A DNA stretch of 64,000 nucleotides from Eucalyptus grandis (Eukaryota > Streptophyta > Magnoliopsida > Myrtales > Myrtaceae). The notes below the pieces were generated by a model. The model saw nothing but the letters and a program-made list of their open reading frames with translations, made no database searches and was not told the DNA's origin. How positions within the stretch are numbered: the stretch's first letter is position 1; each line of letters opens with the position of its first letter. Below, one piece after another: positions 49,522 through 62,371 of this stretch. A program made the translations under genes and the position numbers. The stretch lies in assembly GCF_016545825.1 (NCBI RefSeq), contig NC_052618.1:21155561-21219560 (forward strand), read 5' to 3'.

Positions 49522-50450
49522 CTGCCAAACAACCATCTCATCTGAGTCCACAAGACCTGATCCTATCCTGCTTAAATTCCAGAATCCTACTACATCACAG
49601 ACTTCGGTAGTGGAAAATGAGGAAGGACAGTATCATTGCTTCTGGTTAGTCGAAACTTTTGAATTGGATGGTTCTGCAGATTATTTCAATACTCAATGAA
49701 TTTAGTAAACCAGAAGAAATAAATGAGGGACAGATTGCGTACAGTGTGGAAACAGTTCATCCAGATTGTCGGTCAGTAAATGATATTCGTGTATGACCCA
49801 GTTGCTCTTGATGCCCTGAGAGCTCCTACCCTTGTGAAAGACCAATGTTTTCTTAGTACCAATCGGTCTATTCTTGTCTCTAGCCTTGATAGTTCTATCA
49901 ACACCAGTCTTCTTCCAATGTCCAAATGAGTCAATCTTTGATTACCACCACTTTTGAACTTTGTCATCAGAAGGAATGATTGATTGCTCTGTCAAGTTCA
50001 ATTCAAATCTAGTTAATGAAGAACTTGTCCCTTTCTTTTCCTACAGACAAAAGATACATACCTTATAAAGTAACACTTCAGCATTATATACCATTAAACT
50101 TTGATCCCTTCAACACATTCCACAAAATATTCACTGATGCATACACTATCTTACTGCAATTGTCGTAGAACTTTGGGATAACATGATACCACATTTATAA
50201 GGCATCCATTACAATGCCATAACTTGCCTAAAAGGACAAGAAAGATGATAGTAATATATTGTTCTTCACCCTTAAATCTTTGTGCTGATTCCCAGGGCTC
50301 CCACTTGCAGATATCGACCTCAGGAATGATGCAGATGTTGTCTATGAATCCGAGCACTTTCAGCTTCAAGTAATGATCGACCAATTCCTCATCAGTTGGG
50401 TGGAATCTGTATCCAACCGGCAGATTCCCTGAGATGATCACAGTTGCCAT

Positions 50451-52390
50451 CTTCTTCTGATCCCTTTACTTCACTCATGCACAAGGGAACTCACTTCAGT
50501 TTGTCAAAGCAAAAGAATGAGCTTCAAGACCTTGCACTTGGGGGGTCTTTAATTGAAGTCTTTCCCTTCTTTGAGAAGTTGCCTTACTTTTTGTCCTATT
50601 TCTTTGTCTGCTTTTTGGTGGTACTGGTGGATCCCATCTATCACTGAAGGACTATTTAAAGATTCTCATATCACTCTGAAATGTCACATTGTTCCCTCAA
50701 ACTTTCTTGCCTTATTTTCTGCATTACATAGAAAGCCTTCGTTATTTATTTCTTCTTATTTACAAAGTATAACTGATGTCTTGTATGAGAAACCATATCT
50801 TTAGAGCCGTCTGAATGCATTCACAGTCCAATCAAAATTAAATTCATGTCTATGAAATCACAGGATCATTCTTGGGGGATATGCCCAGAATGTATCACTA
50901 CCTACAACAGAAGACTTTTCACTTTTAGTTACACACCTAAGTTAAATTGAGCTTGCAATCAGTTTCTGCCAATGGAAGTCCCAAATGAATATCAAACAAA
51001 TGAATAATGCACTATATTCTTACCAAAACTAAAAGAAGAAAGAGGGCGACACTGTGCAGGGTTCTCCAAGTGCCAATGCACAACTACCACATCCAAGTGG
51101 TAGTTGAAAGATACGCCAGTTTATGACTGAGCATAATTGTAATTACCTTCCTCTAAACCTCGAACAGAAGATAATCGGCAATATACATTATCTATATGAT
51201 CGCTCGGAATTTGAGAATATACGTGTGACTCTCATCAATGAGTAGATTATTCGCGATGCTTCTGATTAAAGAGATTAATGTCATCAACGGGAGAAATTGG
51301 AAAGATTGGGAGGTCCAAAAAGACAGCTTCAGCACAAGGACAAATGTAAAGTCACTCAAAATGAGCATACCATCCAGCACATTCCAAGAACCCAATTTCA
51401 GCTTATCTATTACTGATATGTGCATAAATGCCTTGAAAAAGTGTTACAATGAGGTGCACTTCAGCAGCAAAAATCATATTTCCTTTTATGCTCTTCTCAG
51501 CTTCCTTGAAATACATCATCAACTGGCATTACAAATTCTAGGCCAAAAGAATGAAAAAGTACAGTGAGAGATACCGTCATAGAATTTCATTACAAAAAAG
51601 ATGAATGAGAACATAAGATAATGCTAACAGGGAGAACTAGAAATATAATTAATCTTCACACTTCAAGGTTGTGTCGCTTTTTCTAATGCATATTCTTGAG
51701 CTGAGAACAGGTCTTCATATGACTTTGTCCTTGAGCTGAGAACTCTCCATGAGATACTAGTTTGCTTTCATAAGCATCCCCACAAGAAATAAGACACTCA
51801 TTATAATACATTGTTGGACTGGTCGATGTTGTTATGATAATTAAGGTGCAACAGCTATGAACTACTCAGGGGAGGAAAAATAGAGAGGTAAAATTTAGTT
51901 TCTAATACAAAGCTCATTGTTCTCCACAATAAGCGTACTGCCTTTTGTTGAAATTCTCTTCAACAATGTAACTGATGTTAATCTTCTCATAATCGGTCAC
52001 CATATCCGACGTCATTTACTTATCAGCCTTCTCATCTCGTATTCCATAGGAAGATCAAAGATAGATTATCTGATCACATAAAACAAGGAATCAAAGAAGC
52101 ATTGTGGAAAAGTAGCAAAATGCATCAACCATGTGAGTATAATATCGAAAGCCTTGACAACTATACTGTAATCTACAAAGCCTAAGACAGTATGGAGGTC
52201 GATTCCACCTGTATCACCCAATGATTGATCAAAATGGAGTACTCATGGAGCAAATATAATGTTTGGCTTCCCACTACAGCTTAGGTAATGAGGATTAAGA
52301 ACATCAGAGGGTTTTCAGAAGAATCAAACAGAATATAGACTCAATACTATTGGAAAAACTGGAGAAAAGAAGAAGAAAAAACAAATATAA
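50451..52390. other. Upstream of NAC-D; no supported gene
   Basis: Paralog of 43018-45029. It contains the 5' flank of NAC-D. The hydrophobic frame at 51192-51425 is not conserved as a frame with 43699-43914 beyond shared nucleotides, so I do not call it. Confidence 0.4.
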
Positions 52391-52639
52391 TTACCTGTCT
52401 AATAACGTATGCCATGGAAGAGTAGCATTTAGGTGATATTCGTGCATGATATGCCACGAAAGAATAGCATTTAGGTGATATTCGTGCATGATCACTATCT
52501 GCGTTTTCGATAGAAAAAACGTAGATAAAGCGAAAATCTGCCTTTTGCTATTCATTTCGGCTTCAAGTAATGATTGACAAGTACGTTCGTGGTGGTCACT
52601 GGCAGGCGAACTCTCCTGGGCTATCTCAGTTTCTTCCAT
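52391..52639 (-). pseudogene. Collapsed NAC-like relic, copy 2
   Basis: Sister of 45030-45231. It keeps the MEETEIA start, has lost the LVNHYLK frame, and reads IMHEYHLNA twice because a stretch of about 35-40 bases containing GGTGATATTCGTGCATGA is tandemly duplicated. Open for 82 codons, but this is a patchwork rather than a NAC domain. Confidence 0.5.
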
Positions 52640-54847
52640 CTCATGTCCTCTGCAACAAAAAATGGAGCAGAGATGAAAGGTTTGAGCTAGGGTAGGGAGG
52701 ATTTGATATCCAGTCTAAGAGAAGAAGAGATGAATTTATACTGCACTGGCATTATGATTTGAGAGCCATGCCTGAGTCGGTCTGATGCCGTCCTTTTTGA
52801 CTCCTTTTCCCTTTCTCTGAAAGCTACCTACCGGCTGTTTCTTAGATATTTATCATTTTTTTACATATTTATTTATTTATTTATTAGGGTTCTTCAGCTT
52901 CAACTTGCTCCTCAAGTCTGAGAACTTCCTGAAGAAGTTGAAGATTCAATCCTGGCCCTACCATGTTACGCTTCGGGTCAATTTATTCGCCTACTTTATT
53001 CCATTCTCTTTTTGGCTCCTCTCTCTCATCATTTACACATGGCTCCAGTGACAGCACGGCTTTCGATGGAAGGGAACTCGAGCAACGCCAATATAAAAAA
53101 GTAAATTTTAAGGGGTTCATTTTGAAAATAAATAATATAAAGAATATTTTTCTAAAAATAATATTTTGTATCACTTTATAAAATTTGACAAACAGTTTCC
53201 AACGGGCTATTGCCTACTTGTGATGAGGGTCGCTTGTAATGTGAAGAAACCCGTGCATTATCTCCCCTTAGCAATCTTTCTTTCTCTGTATTTGGCTTTT
53301 TTCATTTTGTTATTCTCCATTTTTACTTTTCATTTTATTTCTTATATGTCAAAAATAATATTAACATACGCCCGTGTCAGATTTCGGAGTGCCAAATCAA
53401 TAATTTGCTTAAATGATCATCGAAATGACATACTCTATTGATTTGAGTTTGTTTAGGACTTCCTCAAACATTAAACAAATGATTAATAAATTACACTAGT
53501 AAATATATCATAAAAAATTCTTAACTATACTTGTAAAAATTCAAAAAAGTCAATACTTTTCCTAGTAGGGATGGTATTTTACTAACCATACATGTAAATT
53601 TTCGAAGAAATTGTTAGTAATTCTTATAACACCAATAGTTCACTAACAATGGTTGAAAAATGCAAAATAAGTTGGTAATTTACTAATTTACTAGATGCTT
53701 GGTGACATCATTATAAGGTTGGTATTATACTAACCATGCATGTGGGTAATTTACTACTCGAACTTGTAACATGTCAAAGAAGTGGGTAACTTGTTAATTT
53801 AATAGAGCTTTGGTAAACTTCTTATATAATTGATAATTTATTAGAATTTTAGAGAAGCTAGTAATTTACTAATATGTTACATTTAGAGAATGTTGCTATT
53901 TTTACTAAGTGTAGATATTTATGAACAATTTTATAAATCTACTGACTACGAAAAAATTTCCAACTTTTCACATGACTCAAACCCTAGACTTGATCCTTTG
54001 TGATGCGCTTAATCATGGATTTGGGAAGGCTCCTAAATTTCAAAATTGCCCTCCATGCGTAGTGGGAAGCTTGAATTGGATGATTATGGGCTTAGCTTTT
54101 TTTAATTCTCGAAGAATAAATAATTATAAAAATATTTCTAAAAATAAATGCTTATAACGTGCGAAAATACATTTTTATTACCGACATCAACTTATAAATA
54201 AACATTTTTATAAATGATGAGATTTTTTTATTTAATTTTTATAAGTGGTAAAAGTAATTAATTCACCCTACTTAACTTTCCTTTTTTTACTGTTCATCAT
54301 CTTCAAGATGCTGTTCTCTGTGTCTCTCTAAACATCTATGGGAACTCTCCATGGTTGTCCCTTCCTCACCCATCAATCAGATCAAGACCCTACGCCGTTC
54401 GCTCCACCACCCCATCTCCCTGCATCGTCCGAGGCTCACTCAGCCCCCTACAACCCTCGACCCGTACCCTTCAATGCTGCTGGACCGAGCTTTTTTCCAC
54501 ACGTTCGGTCGCTGGAATGGATCTCCGTTGAGCTAACCAATTTCTGCTCGAGGTGGAATCTCTTGATGTGTTGCTGCCGCGTGGGGGTTTAACTCGTTCC
54601 GAGGCCGTTGAGGGAGAAGCTCGGTTCGAACCTGGCTGAGCTCGACGTGGGTTTGGGTCGCCGGAGAAGTCTTTCTTCTCGATTGGTTCGGATTCGGAGG
54701 CGTGTGCAGGATCCCAGACCTTACTTCTTGCATTTCTGAAACGACGAAATGGGGCTGATAGGTGTCCGAGGAAATGCCTGAGAGGAGTGCAGTTTCGTGG
54801 AATGTCGTGATCGGTGTGCCATGGTCCTGTTTGGAGAAGTAGTTTTA
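52640..54847. other. Intergenic; decayed repeats, then unassigned GC-richer stretch
   Basis: 52640-54290 is the sister of 45232-46930. 54330-54840 is GC-richer and has competing frames on both strands (plus 54338-54592, minus 54471-54857) with Pro/Ser-rich compositions. It might be a fragment of a gene, since the plus frame at 54351 reads an IKTLRRSLHHPISLHRPR-type basic start, but no family is recognised. Confidence 0.4.
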
Positions 54848-55736
54848 GGCTGCGCATGGTAACCTTCCCCAGCCCAAAAATTTCTATTCTTCTCTTCCCC
54901 GGAACAAAAAAAGAATAGAAAACCTATTTGATAACGGCGAGTTAATTTTTGTTCCCGGGAAACAAAAAGTTAACCGGGAATGGTTTTGGAATAGAAATGA
55001 GAAGTAAAAAAGTTGCTTCTTGTTAGGGGAACAAGTTTAAGAAATAAGTTCATTTTTTTTTCTTTTATTCTTCTCTTGCCGACCGCCATTCACCACTGTT
55101 GACCGCTGCCGCCGCCGCCCGCCCGCCCGCCGGCCGCCGCCGCCGCGAGGCCGCCCGCCGCCGCCGCCGCCGCCGGAGGCCCGCCGGCCGTCATCGCCCG
55201 TCGGTCGCCGCCGTCGCCGGAGGCCGACCGACCTCGCGCCGCCGGTCGCCGCCGGCCGATGGTTCTTTGCCGCCGCCGCCGGAGGCCGATCGGCCACCAC
55301 CACCGCCGCCGCCGTCGCCGCCGCCGCCGCACGCCCCGCCGGCCAACCGCCGCCCGGCCGATGCGCCGCGAATTGCCGCCACCGATTGCACGCCGCACGC
55401 CATCGGCCGCCGTCACCGCCGCCGGACGCGGCCGCCGGAGTCCGGCGGTTGACGGCGGGCGATGGGCCAGGCGGCGGTAATCGGCGGCGATCATCCGGCG
55501 GTCGGCGGGGACGTGTAGTGGCGGCGGCGTCCGGCAGCGGCGGTCTACCAAGCAATAATAAAAAATAAATAAATATAAAAAAGAAACTGTTTTTTATCAA
55601 ACACATTTCTATTCTTTTTATATTTCTAGAGTAAAAATTTTGTATAGTTACCAAACGGGTTTTTTACATAGAAATTGTTTCCAGAATAAAAATAGAAAAG
55701 AACTATTTATGAAAGAAATTGTTCCCCAGCCAAGAA
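54848..55736. mobile_element. GC-cored TIR-like element, right end uncertain
   Basis: Begins GGCTGCGCATGG directly after TTA, the same terminus as the element at 4016-5304, and its arms use the same vocabulary (AATAGAAA, TTGATAACGG, GAACAAAAA, ATTTCTATTC). The middle, about 55081-55555, is almost pure CCG/GCC/CGG trinucleotides. The right end near 55736 (GTTCCCCAGCC) is a weak inverted match only. Confidence 0.5.
55081..55555. repeat. CCG/CGG trinucleotide-rich island
   Basis: About 475 bp of degenerate GCCGCC repeats bounded sharply by AT-rich DNA. Open in all frames as Arg/Ala/Pro/Gly-rich strings, which is an effect of composition and not evidence of a protein. Confidence 0.85.
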
Positions 55737-57636
55737 ATGTTCTCAAAATGATGTGGTTTTAATCAAAGGAAAAGATGAACAGTAACAAGGAAATCAAAGG
55801 AAAAAAGAAGAAGAAAGGAACAAAATCAGAAAAAATTACGAACTTAATCAAAATGATGTGGTTTTAAGGAAATTTGTCTAGTTAAATGGCCGACCATGAC
55901 ATGATGGCTAGCAATGATTAAATTGTGGTATTAGTAATTTTTAATAAAATTTGACCAGAATGATATATTAAAATTTCACGTAAAAATTCAGACTTACGCT
56001 ATATTTGACAAGTTTGGAATTCGGTTTAGACTACATTGGTTTTTCTTTCCATTTTTTCTTCATTAAGATACAAATTGCTTTCTATTTTCAATTGATACTC
56101 ATAATCAACAAAGTCACGCACATAAACAACAAAAAAAGTTGCATGCTTTATCACTTGATTGTGGTCAAAATCATGCTTGATTTTATATAAAGATGGCCTG
56201 CTAGTCACGTTCTTATGATTGAAATCATGCTTTTATTTTGTGAGAAATTGCTAGAAATCCTACCGCCCACATGCCCATTGATGGCGAGGTCATGGTACTA
56301 ACTGCCTTTTATGTTCTATTAATACTCATGATCAAATCATACACATAACAAACAACGAAAGCCACACACTTTCTTGCTTATTCTTTTATCTGTTGTGATA
56401 ATGGTGCAGTGTAGCATTTTCTTTTTATTGGTTGAACAATATCGTCACTTGAACCTGGACAGATTTTTAAACTGTTTATCGGAGTCAACCCCAAATGTAA
56501 AATGGGGTAATGATAAACTGCTGGGGGAGAATTAACCAATTTGGGAAATTTCCCCAGGCCTGATCCTTGCAATGAGGCTGCCTGGCATGTCGCCAACACT
56601 TGAGAAGAGAGAAGGGGCAGCAAGAAAGAATTAGTTTGCTTTACTATCGTCATGTTGGGGTAGCGCTCGCAGTTGAGGAGAAAGGAGAGGCGAGGAGAAA
56701 GAGTAACAGACGATAAATTGAAAGAGACTAAAAAACCCTTTGGGAGTACTCAGGGCATTGATGAGGAAGAGGTTTTTACTTACAAATCACTTCAAAAGTC
56801 ATACGTATGGAATTGGGATGTTACAACTATGGAAAAATAATCTCATGCCAACAGCCTTCTCAACTATTAGACGAGTTGTTGCGGCAAAGAAGAGACATAA
56901 CAATACAATAAATTGATAGAGAAAATAAATCGAATATCAAATTTATGTGATTCAGTTGACTGGACTTATTTTGCAACGAGAGCAACATAGATCAAGCGAT
57001 AAATTATAACTATACTTGAGTCATTCAAACACTTTTAATGTTTCCTAGCTCCCAATAATTCACATAGTGTTTGGTCCCTCCAAATTCCTCACAAAATAAT
57101 CTATTAATCTCACATAATAATTAGTAAATGACATGGGATTTTTAGAGCTTTAAACACTTGGGATGTAATTCAAGAGCACGGGCTCAGCTTGGATGCTCTT
57201 CATGTAGAAAAGCCCTCACTTCTTGTATGGGAGAGAACTAGATCAAATATAGGAAACATACTTAAATTAGGAAGCCACTTAAAGTTGAAACCAACTCAAA
57301 TTAGGAATCCTATTGAATAAGAAAAGTTTCGTTTCTGAGTTCAAACTGGGGACATATTTTTAATATGAATAGTTTTGTGATACATGACCAGTGTTAAGTA
57401 GATAAAATCAAGATAAATATACAAATGTTGGGAAAGAAAAATAATAGTACAATATAAAAGTGTGCAAGATTGATATAATGTCCTCTCCTAGGAGAAGCAT
57501 AATCAATACACAACATTATCACTGACATAATAAGCAAGGTTGAGATTAATATCTACGAAGGACCTCAAACATTGGCAAACCATTATCACAATTCACAACT
57601 AATCTTTGCAGCATAATGTAATCACACTTTGGCACA
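55737..57636. other. 3' flank of NAC-E; part of small-NAC duplication unit
   Basis: 56030-57636 aligns with 60960-62371. It includes a partly decayed copy of the open frame seen at 61333-61644, here broken by a TAA and an insertion near 56700-56750. No intact gene. Confidence 0.5.
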
Positions 57637-59197
57637 CTAATCCTTGTTCTCATCGAATTTGAAGAGATCCGAGAGATCAATATAGCCGTTTGGAGAATAT
57701 GGCATATGATAATGTCCATCGCTAGGTTCATCAAAATGCCAATGCTGATCATGCGACAAAAGTTGCTCTTCACTCATTTGAGGTTGCTGATCAGGAGTGG
57801 GCACATTCTGGTCTGATAAATTAGAATTCGACATCTCGTTCAAATGGTCGGATTCCATAGTAAATCCTGTAGATGCCTGAGCAGAAAAAAAGGAAAAAAG
57901 AAAGAACAAACAATACCCAAGCTTTAGTATGGTTAGATGTATTTCTAGATCAGATGTTGCTTTGTATCAATCTAAAGCAACACTTGCTCACCTGCGTACT
58001 AATTTCTTGTGTTTCTTCGTTTTCGTTATCATTCAGATTGCTAGGGCCGCTTGAATCTGTTGATGTACTCGCTGTTGCTAACTGTTCTTTCTTACCTTTC
58101 CTGTTAATAAAGCGACAGAGAGCCAACGCCGTCTACAAAGACAATGAGATCCGGATGAGTTTCAGGGTTATGATAACCAAAACTCCATTGTCGCACCGGA
58201 AGTATTTTATGCATCAAATACATCACTTATCAAAATTGAAGTAACCTAAATTTCAAGAACAAATGGTCCCTTCTTGCTGCAGATTCACCCTATTTTTGGT
58301 AGTATAACCTTCAGTAGTCTCTGGAACTAAAACATCGGTCATGAATCTATCACTTAAAATGATTATTGCTAAGTTTCGTTTCTGAATCTCCCTCATGAAA
58401 TTATACGAAAAACAGTAGGAAAAGTTCTGACTCGTGAATGCTAACGTTTGGAGTAGAGCTGGATTTAAAGGCAAATCGATCTTAAATCATGGGACAGACA
58501 GAAGAACTAGCTAATCATGAACTCACAAAGCTAGAAACCTCAAGAAGCTGGATGAATGTAGAGAAATGATGATATCAATTTTACCTGCACTTGTAAGCAT
58601 ATTATAGATGGTCAATTAGGGAAAGCAAAAGAAGAAAAGTCGAGTACCGGGTCTGAAATTTCACCATCTGAAACATTCAAGTTTAGGAGATATTCGTGCA
58701 TGGCCACATCAGTCTTGTGGCCATGTGGTTGTCGACCTTCATAGTAAACCAAAATCCTCTTGGTCCCTATTGGCTTACTGGTGTCCGGTGCTCGTATAAC
58801 ACGTTTTTTACTTGTCTCTTTCCAAAATCCATGCTCGGTCTTCCTCTCACGACCACGAGGACAAAAGAAGAAACACTCGCGTCCATCTGAGGGTATACTT
58901 GATAATGCTACAACCAAAGATCGGTTTCATGTCACTTCCCTAAGGTCTTATAGGCAATTACCAATTAAGGTCAAGCCATAAGAAAATAGAGAAACAGAAT
59001 ACTGAGGACTAATTGTAAGTTACCATCGTATAGGAGAAACAAATCCAGAGGCTCCCAGTTGTAGATGTACAGCTCCGGAATTAGGAAATAGTTTCCAATT
59101 CTCCTCTAAGCTTTTTTGTCAGGTAATGATGGACGAGTTCCTCCTCCGTCGGTTTGAATCTGAGTCCCACCGGCCATGCCTCTGTTGATTCTGCCAT
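57637..59197 (-). pseudogene. NAC-E: small-type 4-exon NAC gene with a 2-base insertion in exon 1
   Basis: Exons: 59024-59197, 58648-58907, 57992-58132, 57637-57876. NAC motifs: WPVGLRFKPTEEELVHHYL, then in a shifted frame LIPELYIYNWEPLDLF, then ECFFFCPRGRE, GFWKETSKKRVIRAPDT, GTKRILVYYEGRQPHG, MHEYLLNLN, and LALCRFINRKGK (subdomain E). The C-terminal exon is acidic and Gln/Asp/Pro-rich, ending DLSDLFKFDENKD, plausible for an activation region. Exon 1 carries an extra AG within CTTAGAGGAG (near 59107): its length is 174 nt, while 172 would keep the frame into exon 2, and as written it reaches TAA after about 38 codons. All later junctions are in phase, so the break is recent or a sequence error. 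Without it the protein would be about 270 aa, a normal NAC size. A TATA-like box lies about 176 bases upstream. Confidence 0.75.
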
Positions 59198-59372
59198 GCT
59201 ATATGCTTGCTAGCTCACATTCACTTCTGCAATCGACAAAGAGGAGAAGAGTAGAGAACGGCACCAGCGAAATAAGCAGAGGAAGAAAAAAAGAAACATG
59301 GAGGATATAGAGTTTACTCTTGGCTTGGCCCTGCTTGAGAGTGTTGCCTCCAAACGCTGCCAGTTCGGTCAC

Positions 59373-59378
59373 TTTATA
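59373..59378 (-). promoter_or_regulatory. TATA box of NAC-E
   Basis: Minus-strand TATAAA within TTTATAAAGTGACC, about 176 bases upstream of the ATG. The same element is kept at NAC-F (63775-63780), in a conserved stretch of flank. Confidence 0.55.
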
Positions 59379-59397
59379 AACACAGAAAAGAAGTAAC

Positions 59398-62371
59398 TTT
59401 CTTCGGCCTTCTTTGAGAAGGCAAACTACTGTTCAAGTGGATCCCACCTCAAGCTCAAGACGACGACGTTTTCACCAAGAGCAACTTCTTTGACATGGTT
59501 AATAGGACCTTTCTGTTTGTTTCAGCCAATGAGAACATTCCAAGTCGTGGATAGTTTGAGAAATGATGCCGAAAGTGAGAGATAATAAAAATTCGTGTTA
59601 GTACGATTCCAAAGCACAGCCGATTCTCTTTTTCATATTATAAAGTGTGTTAACTTCAAGAGGAGTGTGGACTTCATGGGGGGCAAAGATATTCAAGGGT
59701 AGAGTTGCTATTGGATGTTACTAATTAGTTCTCATGTACCCATCCCGTCTTTTCGATGTCATCAACACAATTCATTATTGATGGATTCGATAATTGAAGA
59801 AATCTACCGGATATTTGATTACCAACTTTATAATTATTACTAGATGTTGTTCAAAGGAACATGTTAGTAACTTTTCTATGGGTGTAGGTAAATCTGACAA
59901 CAAGGTAATAAACTTTGGATTTGATATATTTCCATAAATTATAGTAGATTAGATTGTGCCTTGAAATTAGAAGAGGGTTGATAATTTTCCATTTTCTTGT
60001 GGCTCCTCACTTTTATGTTTTATCCATGCCTGCACACAGACACATGTATAAATTTTATAAATTGGAATTTTATTCATATCATTAATCTTATCTAATCATA
60101 TAATTCGCAACCTTGATGTAATTACTTACTTCAAAATATTGTGCTATAAATAAGTATTTTCATCGATAATCATTGAAACATTAGTAAATTCATTGTAATG
60201 TTTTTAACTTATTAAACATTATGTATAGTGTCAAAGAAAATTGTTTACACTCGTTTGTACTTTCATGATACTTGTAAGAAATTGTATTGGTTATAGAGAT
60301 TAACAAGGATACATTTATATATTAAAAACAGTTCACCAACATCCAATTAGACATTTATAGATTCATTATAATGTTGTTTAAATTAGGCAAATTTATACCA
60401 AAAGTTCTTCAAGTCTTTTGCCCAATGTGCAATTGAATTTTAAAATGTTTTTGAATCCAATGAAATCAACTCCTTCCGATAATTGATCATGCAAATTTGT
60501 TTGACATGGCATGCCGGAATTCAATGTGTCCTTCTCTAGTATTTTTTATGATACTATCACCACGCCAAAATAGTCAAATTTTCTTTTAGAAAAAGAAAAA
60601 CCAATAAAATAATAGGTCAAAACTTTGGAAAAAAAATCGAAGAAAAATCAGCTAACCTAAACTTAAGAGACGGAATGGTCCGCTTTATTGTAATCTTTTT
60701 GAATATCTAACCTATTTTTTGAGGTGGTCCCCACAATGGTGCCAATTCAATGCTACATATGCCTAAGGTATTATTAAAATGCTCCACATTAGATTCCGAC
60801 ATGTTGCATCGGCAAATTTGCCTGAATGTTTTCCAGAGGACTTAAGCACACCAGATTTGACTTTCTTAAAAATTGGACAACCAATTAGGATTACATTTGC
60901 GATATTTGAAAAGTTTAGGATTATATTGAACTCCATGCAATAGGTTTAAATTGAATCGGTCATTGTTCCCAGCTTTTCCTCATTAAGATAAAAATTGCTT
61001 TTTATTTTCAATTGGTATTCACAATCAACAAAGTCGTACACATAAAAACAACAGAAGTTACATGATTTATCACTTGATTATGGTCGAAATCATGCTTGAT
61101 TTTATATAAAGATGGCCTCTAGATGCGACTAATAGCAAGGTAGTAACTTTCTTGCGGTTGAAATCAGGCTTTTATTTTGTGAGAAATTGCTAGAATCCTA
61201 CCACCCACGTACCCACGGATGGCGAGGTCATGGTACTAATCCCCTATTATTTTCAATTAATACTCATCATCAAATCATAAACATAACAACCAACGAAGGC
61301 CGCACACTTTCCTGCTTAGTCTTTTATCTTTTGTGATAATGGTGCAATGGAATATTTCTTTTTTGTTTTGGGGTCGAATAGTATCGTCATTTGAGAAGAG
61401 AGAAGAGGCAACAAGAAAGAATTACTTTGCTTTTATCTATCGTCATGTTGGGGTAGCGCCTGCCGATGAGGAGAAAGGAGAGGCGATGAGAAAGAGTATT
61501 CAGGGCAGTGATGAGGAAGAGGTCTTTACTTACAAATCACTTCACAAGTCATACGTATGGAATTGGGATGCCACAACTATGGAGGAAAATCTCACGCTGA
61601 AAGCCTTCTTAGCAATTACACGAATTGTTACAAAAAAGAAGTGATCACCTAATAAAATAAACCGATAGAAGAAATAAATCGAATACAGATTTATGTGACT
61701 AGTTGGTGGGACCTACTTTACAAGAAGAGCAATATAGATCGAGCGATAAATTATAATCATACTCGAGTCATTCAAACATTTTTAATGTTTCCTACCTCCC
61801 AATAATTCATACAATGTTTGGGCCCTCCAAATTCCTTACAAAGTAATCTATTTATCTCACAAAAGAATTAGTAAATTAACAAGGGAATTTTAGAGCTTTA
61901 AACACTCATGATGTAATTCAAGAGCACAGGCTCATCTTGGATGCTCTTCATGTAGAAAACCCACACTTCTTTGATAGAAGAGAATTGGATCAAATATAGG
62001 AAACATACTTAAATTAGGACACCACTTAAAGTTAAAACCAACTCAAAATAGGAATCCTATTGAAATAGAAAGTTTCATTTTCAAGCTCAAACTCTAGAAT
62101 ATTTTCAACAGAATAGTTTTGTGATACATTACCAGTGTTAAATAGATAAAATCAAGAAAAATAAAAAATGTTAGGAAAACAATTAATAGTAAAAGCGTGC
62201 AAGATTGATATAATGTCCTCTCTTTGGAGAAGCATAGTCAATACACAACATTATCACTGACATAATAAGCAAGGCTGAAATTAATATCTATGAAGGACCT
62301 CAAACATTGGCAAACCATTATCACAATTCACAACTAATCTTTGCAGCCTAATCTAACCACATGTTGGCATA
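59398..62371. other. NAC-E upstream region and small-NAC unit 2 left part, no supported gene
   Basis: 59400-59580 is conserved with 63800-63960 and is promoter-proximal. 59600-60950 is AT-rich with nothing recognised. From about 60960 the small-NAC unit begins again (CTCATTAAGATAAAAATTGC matches 56057). 61333-61644 holds a 103-codon plus-strand frame of unknown identity. Confidence 0.5.

Larger units (their letters stand above)
47062..50450 (-). pseudogene. NAC-D: large-type NAC pseudogene, 3' truncated
   Basis: Recognisable exons: 50270-50450, about 49751-50030, 49372-49521, mini-exons 49199-49291, 49025-49117, 48854-48946 and 48678-48770, then 48333-48590, 47434-47736, 47062-47214. Exon 1 is canonical ([20 protein letters not shown]). 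Lesions: a net 24-base loss in exon 2 leaves an in-frame TAA right after the KVQKWW stretch; two bases are lost just before the exon 2 donor (CCACACTGTACGC against CCATACAGTGTACGC in NAC-C), shifting exon 3; and the gene ends at the duplication junction after exon 8, so exons 9-12 are missing. Exon 8 keeps a strong GTAAGT donor with nothing to join to. Exons 3-8 are otherwise open and well spliced, so the decay is recent. A transcript could still yield an N-terminal NAC fragment. Confidence 0.8.

Noticed and set aside
54338..54857. Pro/Ser-rich frames on both strands, possible gene start
   Set aside because: No recognisable domain, no clear exon continuation, and frames compete on both strands; the sister flank at 46930-47050 holds only the beginning.
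55037..55654. Overlapping Arg/Ala/Gly-rich frames on both strands, up to 205 codons
   Set aside because: Artefact of the CCG/CGG trinucleotide island; every frame is open because stop codons cannot form.
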